The notes beneath the pieces are model-generated. The model searched no databases. It had not been told where the DNA came from and was given only the letters and a program-made list of their open reading frames with translations. The position numbers were made by a program, and so were the translations under genes. This document shows positions 5,780 through 11,265 of a DNA stretch of 11,265 nucleotides, piece after piece. The DNA is from Candidatus Aerophobus profundus SCGC AAA252-L23 (GTDB taxonomy: Bacteria > Aerophobota > Aerophobia > Aerophobales > Aerophobaceae), in NCBI GenBank assembly GCA_000402295.1, contig AQRW01000104.1, forward strand, positions 1 through 11,265. Reading direction: 5' to 3'. How positions within the stretch are numbered: position 1 is the stretch's first letter; every line of letters starts with the position of its first letter.

Positions 5780-7090
5780 TCAGGTCAATCTCCTAAACCC
5801 GGCATGACAAACGGAACCTTTCAAGTATCTCTCGGGACTACCTTCTTTTATTGCTTTGGACATAAAATTAAATACCCCATCTACTGCTTCCAAATATCCT
5901 TCAACATGTTCTTCTTTATGAGCATAAGAAGCGTAAAATGCTGTGGTCGCCAAAAACCCTCTTTCAAGCATCAACTGAGTAAAAAGGGTTTTTAAAATCA
6001 ATGTATTACCATAATCAAAAGAGAAATGCCCCAGAGGATAGATGCCAGAAACCGTTACTTTTAAACCATACTTTACCGCCAATTTTTTCCATCCTTCTTG
6101 GATTTCCTTACCAATATTTATAAGGTGTTTTGGAACATTGTTTTTTTCCAATTTTTTAATAGTAGCTAATGCGGCCACCGGTCCCAGCCGTTCGGTCCAA
6201 TAGGTACTACTAATAAAGGTATCCTGCGCAACCTTCATAACTTCTGGCTTTCCTATCACTGCGGCCATTGGATAACCATTGCTCATACCTTTAGCAAATA
6301 CCGCAATATCTGGATTAACACCGAACTTCAAGTGGGCTCCGCCTGCATCCAACCTCCATCCCGACGTTATTTCATCAAAGATCAAGACGATTCCCAGTTT
6401 TTCAGTTATTTCTCTGATAGTTTCCAAGAATCCTTCTTCAGGATAATGATTTCGTACAGATTCCATGACAACCACACCGATATCATGTTTATAGGTATTC
6501 ACTGATCTTAAGAAGCTACCAATATCATTGTAAATAAAAGGAATCGCAGTGTTTCTTAAAACCCTGGGGACTCCTTTAGGTTCTAGACCCGGCAAGAGAT
6601 GCCCATCTAAAGCCTCGTCGTCAACCAAATTTGCCGATAGATACCAATCATGCCACCCATGGTAACCACAAAACAAAACCAGGTCTCTACCGGTTTTGGC
6701 TCTTGCTATTCTAACAGCCATAGCCATTGCTTCGCCACCGGTCCGCGCATACCGAACCATACCAGCCCAAGGATGAAGACTGCACAACAATTCAGCTAAT
6801 TCTATTTCCTCTGGACAGTTTAAAGTAGTCATAGAACCTTGATCTATGGCAGCTTTTACGCTATTGTCAACATCTTCGTCTGCATATCCCAATATACAGG
6901 CCCCAACGCCCATATAACTCATATCTGTGAATCTGTTTTCGTCCAAATCCCAGACGCCACAGCCTTTAGCCCTAAGGTAGTAGGCAGGCCAATATTCTGG
7001 CAAGAATAACTCCGGCCTCTTGCTTAGAAGCTGTGTCCCCCCTGGTATCAACTGTTTGGCCCTTTTGTACAAATCCTGGGATTGACCCAT
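5780..7090 (-). CDS. Class III PLP aminotransferase, glutamate-1-semialdehyde aminomutase-like
   Basis: A 436-residue protein of the GSA-aminomutase branch of class III fold I enzymes. Seen: AKQLIPGGTQL at the N-terminus, YARTGGEAMAMAVRIAR (114-130, phosphate-binding loop), GYHGWHDW (142-149), IFDEITSGWR (237-246, with D239 for the PLP ring nitrogen), and FAKGMSNGYP with K267 as Schiff-base lysine. All catalytic positions look intact. It sits between the SpsF-like cytidylyltransferase and pseG. Its start directly abuts the upstream stop, and GGGAG precedes it. GSA-AT-like proteins occur in nonulosonate clusters, so I infer a role in amino-sugar or nonulosonate synthesis (adding or moving an amino group) and not tetrapyrrole synthesis; the heme/HemL role is the alternative but the context argues against it. 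The exact substrate is not known to me. Confidence 0.88.
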   Translation of the reverse strand: MGQSQDLYKRAKQLIPGGTQLLSKRPELFLPEYWPAYYLRAKGCGVWDLDENRFTDMSYMGVGACILGYADEDVDNSVKAAIDQGSMTTLNCPEEIELAELLCSLHPWAGMVRYARTGGEAMAMAVRIARAKTGRDLVLFCGYHGWHDWYLSANLVDDEALDGHLLPGLEPKGVPRVLRNTAIPFIYNDIGSFLRSVNTYKHDIGVVVMESVRNHYPEEGFLETIREITEKLGIVLIFDEITSGWRLDAGGAHLKFGVNPDIAVFAKGMSNGYPMAAVIGKPEVMKVAQDTFISSTYWTERLGPVAALATIKKLEKNNVPKHLINIGKEIQEGWKKLAVKYGLKVTVSGIYPLGHFSFDYGNTLILKTLFTQLMLERGFLATTAFYASYAHKEEHVEGYLEAVDGVFNFMSKAIKEGSPERYLKGSVCHAGFRRLT

Positions 7091-7870
7091 CTATTTCTCC
7101 CTACGATCCAGGCTGAGAATCCTATCTTCTCTCAAGGATTTCAAGTAGCCCTCATTTCGAATTATGTGATCATTTATCCTTTCAATTTCTGGATGTTCTT
7201 TCAAAAAGCTTAGGATCTCTTCCATTCCAAATAAGGGATTTTTGCAATACAGGTTTTCATAAACTATTTTTACGAACTCGAAATCCTCAGGTTCATCAAC
7301 CGTCCATCTTTTAGCACTCAAATCAAACTCACATTCGAGATTGACTATCTTAAAAACATTGGGGTTATTCCGGATAAATGGGGTAACATGCTCCCTTTCC
7401 GAAACCAATTTAGCATTCTCCCAGGCTATCCTTAATGCGTTGAAACTGAAAACTTCAACATCCTCTCCATCTGGAAAAGTCTCAGGCAACAAGTTGGTGG
7501 CATAGTTCGCGTTCTTCCCAAAGTATAAAGTGATCACATCATCTATTACCTTGGGGTCAATCAAAGGGCAATCCGAAGTTATTCGTACTATATATTCTGC
7601 CTTGAATAACCTAGCTGCTTGGTAATATCTATCGAGCACATCATCCTCTGAGCCACAAAATGTACTGATATCTAACTCTGCACAAAGTCTTACAATTTTT
7701 GAATCTTCTTTTCGTGTCGTAGCAGCTACTATGACGTCATCCACTTTCTTGGCAGCTCTTGTTCTATCTATTACATGCTCCAAAACCGTCCTGCCTTGTA
7801 TTCTCTTTAGAATCTTCTTCGGCAGTCGTGTTGACCCCATCCTTGCTTGAATAATGGCTATAACACTCAT
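7091..7870 (-). CDS. SpsF/CMP-KDO synthetase-like cytidylyltransferase
   Basis: A 259-residue nucleotidyltransferase (GT-A-like fold) of the SpsF/NeuA-KdsB group, which activates nonulosonic or ulosonic acids as CMP-sugars. The N-terminal IIQARMGSTRLPKKIL (6-21) is the nucleotide-binding signature. VRITSDCPLID (95-105) carries the metal-binding Asp100, and RWTVDEPEDFEFV (188-200) has the family WT-x-D element. No signal peptide or membrane segment is visible. It is coupled to its neighbours: one base separates its ATG from the stop of the oxidoreductase, and its stop abuts the class III aminotransferase. In context it would act as the CMP-activating enzyme of the pathway (a PseF role), although SpsF-type enzymes are a distinct branch from classical PseF and the sugar specificity is inferred. 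Confidence 0.87.
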   Translation of the reverse strand: MSVIAIIQARMGSTRLPKKILKRIQGRTVLEHVIDRTRAAKKVDDVIVAATTRKEDSKIVRLCAELDISTFCGSEDDVLDRYYQAARLFKAEYIVRITSDCPLIDPKVIDDVITLYFGKNANYATNLLPETFPDGEDVEVFSFNALRIAWENAKLVSEREHVTPFIRNNPNVFKIVNLECEFDLSAKRWTVDEPEDFEFVKIVYENLYCKNPLFGMEEILSFLKEHPEIERINDHIIRNEGYLKSLREDRILSLDRREK

Positions 7871-7871
7871 C

Positions 7872-8831
7872 TTAACCTTGTTTCACTGCCAGTACTACAT
7901 CCAAGACCCTTTTCCCATCTTCTAAAGTTATTAGAGGTTTTTCTCTTAGCTCCACACATTCCAAAAAATGCTTCATCTCATCCAAATAAGTTTGATTGAT
8001 CTCAAAATCTTCGAAAGTTTTCTGGTAGATTAATCGTTTCTCTCCATCATAACGGGTAAGGTTTTTTGTTTTAAACCGGTATTTTAGATTCCCTTTTTCC
8101 CCAATAATCTTAACATACCTATTATAGCCTCTCTCAATCATATTCATATGGATAGAAGCAGTTATATCATCTTCAAATTCTATAAACACTTCAGCTAAAT
8201 CCTCTGTTTCAATTTCTAGAGTACTGACTTTCTTGTAATAACCGCTGACTTTCTCAATTCTTCTATCAATTAGCCATAGGACATAGTCTATTTCATGGGA
8301 GGCATCTAATAGAATACCACCGCCCAATTCTTTTTTGGCCGTATAACTCTTTCTGTAGTCCTGCCATGGCCTCCAATCTGGTAAATATTGTCCAAATTCC
8401 GCCCGCACATAGTAAATTTTGCCTATCTTGGGCAACTCACTTTTCAATTCGCTGATACCTATATCAAACCTCTGATTATATCCAACCATTACTACGAGAC
8501 CGTTTTTCTTGACCACATTATCCAGCTTCCCAATGCCTTCCATGGAGGAACTTAAAGGTTTTTCAATGAATAGATGAATACCTTTTCCCGCTAATTTGAG
8601 GGCGACAGGAATATGAAGCGAAGGAGGAGTCAAGACAAAAGCAAGATCATACCAGTTATCCAAAACCTCTTCCAAATTTCTATGTACCTGCTCTATTTGA
8701 AAGTTTCTTCTCATATAGGTCAGTGCCTCTTCATTAGGGTCAACAATATCTATGTTCTTGTACCCCAATGAATTCAGATTGCCAATATGCCTCCTTCCTA
8801 TGCTTCCAGCTCCCACAACCAGTATGCGCAT
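7872..8831 (-). CDS. Gfo/Idh/MocA-family NAD(P)-dependent oxidoreductase
   Basis: A 319-residue dehydrogenase. The N-terminal Rossmann fold has VVGAGSIGRRH (5-15) for dinucleotide binding and the family EKP motif at 90-92, which includes the catalytic Lys91. The C-terminal alpha/beta domain has GGGILLDASHEIDYVLW (170-186), containing the Asp176/His179 pair seen in sugar oxidoreductases of this family. Length is typical. The start follows the pseC stop with no gap, and GAGGAG inside the end of pseC is the ribosome site. It likely oxidises or reduces a hydroxyl/keto group of a nucleotide sugar or nonulosonate. With the class III aminotransferase two genes downstream, a keto intermediate for amination is a natural but unproven reading. 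Substrate is not deducible. Confidence 0.9.
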   Translation of the reverse strand: MRILVVGAGSIGRRHIGNLNSLGYKNIDIVDPNEEALTYMRRNFQIEQVHRNLEEVLDNWYDLAFVLTPPSLHIPVALKLAGKGIHLFIEKPLSSSMEGIGKLDNVVKKNGLVVMVGYNQRFDIGISELKSELPKIGKIYYVRAEFGQYLPDWRPWQDYRKSYTAKKELGGGILLDASHEIDYVLWLIDRRIEKVSGYYKKVSTLEIETEDLAEVFIEFEDDITASIHMNMIERGYNRYVKIIGEKGNLKYRFKTKNLTRYDGEKRLIYQKTFEDFEINQTYLDEMKHFLECVELREKPLITLEDGKRVLDVVLAVKQG

Positions 8832-10097
8832 TTAGATCTCCTCAAATACTCGGGGAACAGTTTCAATGACATACTTGACTTGTTCGTCACTCATTGATTG
8901 ATATAAGGGAATGCTTATCTCTCTTTGATAAAAATCCTCAGCATTTGGGCAAATCCCTTTTTTATACCCTAATTGTTGATAATAAGGCTGCCAATAAACA
9001 GGAATGTAATGGACTTGAACACCCAATCCCTTTTTTCTTAATTTTGCGAAAATTTTCCTCTTTTTATTTTTGTATTTATCTTTTGATCTGATGGGATATA
9101 AATGCCAGGAAGATTTAGCATAATTCTTCTCTTGGGGTAAATCAAAGAAGTTGTTATTTTTGAATGCATCTTCATAAATTTCCGCAATTTCTCTTCTTCT
9201 TTGAATAAATTTATTTAGTTTCTTTAATTGAGATATCCCTAAAGCACATTGAATATCAGTTAATCTATAATTATAGCCCAAAAGCTGCATCTCATAATAC
9301 CAATCTCCGGGAATAGGATCAGCGTTAGTCTTAAACTTAGTCTTATCTTTTGTTACTCCGTGCTGTCTGAACATTACAAGTGTTTCGTAATACTTCTTCT
9401 TCCTTGTTAAAACAGCTCCTCCCTCACCGGTAGTTATTGATTTTACCGGATGAAAACTGAAAACAGTCATATCTGAATAAGTGCAACTCCCCACCTTTGT
9501 CCACTCTTCCTGTTTTTTATTAAAATTGTTTTTTGACTGAAGACCATAGATTTTGGACTCCGGACTATTTTTGTATTCCGCTCCCAAGGCATGACAGGCG
9601 TCTTCTATTATCAATAGATTATATTTTTTAGCAGTCTTTGAAATTCTTTCCAAATCTGCCGGATGTCCACCATAATCTACCGGAACAATTACCTTTGTCC
9701 TAGTTGTAATCCCCGGCTCTATCAAATCAGGCTTGATATTTCCCGTATCTTTTTCTATATCTACAAAAACGGGACGGGCACCCAGGAACAAAGCCGCATT
9801 GACAGTAGATAAAAAAGTAATCGGAGAGGTTATTATTTCATCATCTTCCTTAATCCCGGCGGCAAAATAAGCAGCATGAAGAGCCGCTGTTCCTGAAGAA
9901 AAGACTACGGCATATTTTGCCCCACAATAATTAGTTAGTTTACGCTCAAATTCACTAACCTTGGAACCCTGGGTAATCCAGTCACTTTTTAGAATTTTGA
10001 CCACTCCATCGATATCTTCATCATCAATCCACTGATGTCCATAGGGTAGAAACTTCTCTCTTGCAGGAGTTTCGTTTTTAGTGGTTGATTTGCTCAT
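8832..10097 (-). CDS. pseC: PseC: UDP-4-amino-4,6-dideoxy-N-acetyl-beta-L-altrosamine transaminase
   Basis: A 421-residue DegT/DnrJ/EryC1/StrS (class VI-type) PLP aminotransferase. It matches PseC, which uses glutamate to aminate the 4-keto sugar made by PseB. Motifs: FLPYGHQWIDDEDID (16-30), FSSGTAALHAA (66-76), EDACHALGA (165-173, with the PLP-ring Asp166), FSFHPVKSITTGEGG (213-227, with Schiff-base Lys219), and a C-terminal RREIAEIYEDAF helix with LYPIR strand. A Lys/Asn-rich stretch at about 176-203 makes the protein longer than H. pylori PseC (about 375). Start: ATG at 10097-10095 preceded by GAGGAG. All key residues are present, so it should be active. A broken paralogue sits at 435-560 downstream of pseB on the opposite strand. 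This copy opens a tightly coupled run continuing to pseG. Confidence 0.92.
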   Translation of the reverse strand: MSKSTTKNETPAREKFLPYGHQWIDDEDIDGVVKILKSDWITQGSKVSEFERKLTNYCGAKYAVVFSSGTAALHAAYFAAGIKEDDEIITSPITFLSTVNAALFLGARPVFVDIEKDTGNIKPDLIEPGITTRTKVIVPVDYGGHPADLERISKTAKKYNLLIIEDACHALGAEYKNSPESKIYGLQSKNNFNKKQEEWTKVGSCTYSDMTVFSFHPVKSITTGEGGAVLTRKKKYYETLVMFRQHGVTKDKTKFKTNADPIPGDWYYEMQLLGYNYRLTDIQCALGISQLKKLNKFIQRRREIAEIYEDAFKNNNFFDLPQEKNYAKSSWHLYPIRSKDKYKNKKRKIFAKLRKKGLGVQVHYIPVYWQPYYQQLGYKKGICPNAEDFYQREISIPLYQSMSDEQVKYVIETVPRVFEEI

Positions 10098-10183
10098 TTA
10101 AACTCCTCTATCGTCGTCGTTAGTGCACACCGCATCAAGCTGTCTACCAAATAATCCTGACGTTTTCCCTGCGAAGTCGTTGA

Positions 10184-11265
10184 TCAACTTCTCTCAGCCA
10201 CTTTTAGTAAACGTTTAGTAAACAAAGCATCGGCCGTATTCTTAATTTGTTGAAAACCTATGCGAGAGCGAATTGATATATCTAAGAGAGAATGTGTGCC
10301 ATCAGAGAGATTTAAAACCCAAAACATTGCTAGTTCATTAACACCACCTGATTTCTGGCCTCCAATCATTCTGTAAAGCCCTCTTCTTCCTAATTGTGGC
10401 TCGCATTTTGGATTAAGATTCAAATAGGTAATGTTATTTTCAAGGATGAATATTACTTTCATATATTTCTCAAATGAATCTCCGAGATACTTGGCTCCAA
10501 CGAAGTCTAAATTGTCAGCCGAGGTGTGATACTCAGGGAAGCAGCCATAGGGAGTTCTCATTAAAGAACCTACCTGCAGATTGAATCCTGGAGAACAAAA
10601 CTGTCGTTCATCACTTCCGGAAGGGAAAAAATCAGTGATCTCATAGGGTTCTCCTGAATCTTTCAAAACTTTTTCAACTACTTTATCAACTGTAGCATTA
10701 CCCTGCCTACTTTTCTTATAAGTTAATTTACCGGAGTCACCTAAACAAGTTGCAACAAGTCCGTGTTTGATTTTTGATACTTTATCTTCATTTAAGCTTA
10801 ACCAAGTGATTGCACCAATAGTTTCAGGAATAAACAAGAACCTATAAGAATATTTCAAGTCAATATTCAATAACTCCTTCGCCAAGAAAGTTAAAAGACA
10901 GGGTCCACTGAGATTATCATTGCATAAAGAAGGATGACAAATGTAACACGAAAAAAGAACTTCATCTTCGTTACTTCCTTTTAAACACAACTCGCTATAA
11001 GCAAGATGACCGTCTTCGAGCGTTGAGTCGATAACTACTTCATAGATATCCTCTTGTAATTTCTCATATTGATTATGAGTCAAACAAAATCCCCAATTCT
11101 CTTTATAATAGGAAGTTAGATAAGGAATCCAATCAGGATAATCGGATAATGTAAAAAGATGTTTCTTTAATTCTTCTAATGGGATTTTTCTATGAACTGG
11201 GATGCTATAATTTAAAACATGCAAGTTAGACTTCTTAAAGTCCACTATTTTTTTACCTTTTGAAT
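10184..11265 (-). CDS. DUF4910/DUF2172 M28-like metallopeptidase-fold protein, 5' end outside window
   Basis: The frame is still open at the right edge. The residues before the GTG at 11245 (SKGKKI-VDFKKSNLHV) read like normal family sequence, so the gene starts beyond the window; full-length relatives are roughly 430-450 residues. Seen, counted from that GTG: the end of the DUF2172 insert domain (to about 40), then an M28-type zinc-peptidase core with CHPSLCNDN (H104, D110), PETIGA (E141), SGSDERQF (D212) and EYHTSADNLDF (H240), the expected positions for a two-metal site. A C-terminal winged-helix-like tail (about 300-345) follows. Such proteins recur in nonulosonate and flagellin-glycan clusters. 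From memory, C. jejuni Cj1295, next to pseB/pseC, is a DUF2172 protein linked to di-O-methylglyceric acid on pseudaminic acid. A sugar-acyl modification role is therefore more likely than protein digestion, but unproven. Confidence 0.85.
   Translation of the reverse strand, partial: SKGKKIVDFKKSNLHVLNYSIPVHRKIPLEELKKHLFTLSDYPDWIPYLTSYYKENWGFCLTHNQYEKLQEDIYEVVIDSTLEDGHLAYSELCLKGSNEDEVLFSCYICHPSLCNDNLSGPCLLTFLAKELLNIDLKYSYRFLFIPETIGAITWLSLNEDKVSKIKHGLVATCLGDSGKLTYKKSRQGNATVDKVVEKVLKDSGEPYEITDFFPSGSDERQFCSPGFNLQVGSLMRTPYGCFPEYHTSADNLDFVGAKYLGDSFEKYMKVIFILENNITYLNLNPKCEPQLGRRGLYRMIGGQKSGGVNELAMFWVLNLSDGTHSLLDISIRSRIGFQQIKNTADALFTKRLLKVAERS

Noticed and set aside
10094..10183. Read-through frame after the DUF4910 stop, 28 codons plus a stop overlapping the pseC start
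   Set aside because: It looks somewhat protein-like (QDYLVDSLMRCAL) but has no ribosome site, no recognised family and is very short; the 86-base gap otherwise shows only the pseC Shine-Dalgarno.

Overview
The window is a gene-dense piece of a bacterial surface-glycan locus. It is built around enzymes for pseudaminic acid-type nonulosonic acids, the nine-carbon sugars found on flagellin, S-layers, capsules and LPS. The DNA is AT-rich, ORFs are tightly packed and translationally coupled, and Shine-Dalgarno sites are clear, so it is bacterial. I cannot place the organism more precisely. No rRNA, tRNA, IS element, CRISPR array or convincing terminator is visible.

Left edge (1-560, + strand): the C-terminal part of PseB (UDP-GlcNAc 4,6-dehydratase/5-epimerase) is followed without a gap by a 41-codon stub of a PseC-type aminotransferase that breaks off after about 35 codons. 

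Middle (568 to about 5350, + strand): an overlapping, AT-richer gene train. It encodes an AcpS-like phosphopantetheinyl transferase, a 4-hydroxy-2-oxovalerate aldolase-like DRE-TIM enzyme, an AMP-forming acyl-CoA/acyl-ACP ligase, a two-module VOC (glyoxalase-fold) protein and a SAM methyltransferase. It ends in the wreck of a class I/II aminotransferase: N- and C-terminal pieces survive in different frames and the PLP-lysine core is gone. Together these look like a dedicated route for making, activating and tailoring a small acyl or amino-acyl group, which I infer is attached to a sugar. No acyl carrier protein is seen.

Right (about 5350-11265, - strand): an operon read right to left. It encodes a DUF4910/DUF2172 M28-like metallopeptidase-fold protein (5' end outside the window), full-length PseC, a Gfo/Idh/MocA oxidoreductase, an SpsF-like cytidylyltransferase, a glutamate-1-semialdehyde-aminomutase-like class III aminotransferase, and the first ~142 residues of PseG. 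PseG is cut off and joined tail-to-tail to the aminotransferase wreck.

The + strand cassette is therefore flanked by a broken pseC on the left and a broken pseG on the right, while an intact pseC lies further right. This is the signature of a recombined, mosaic locus, or of a misassembly, which should be excluded first. PseI (NeuB-type synthase), PseH and the rest of PseG are not in the window. The pathway cannot be judged complete from here.
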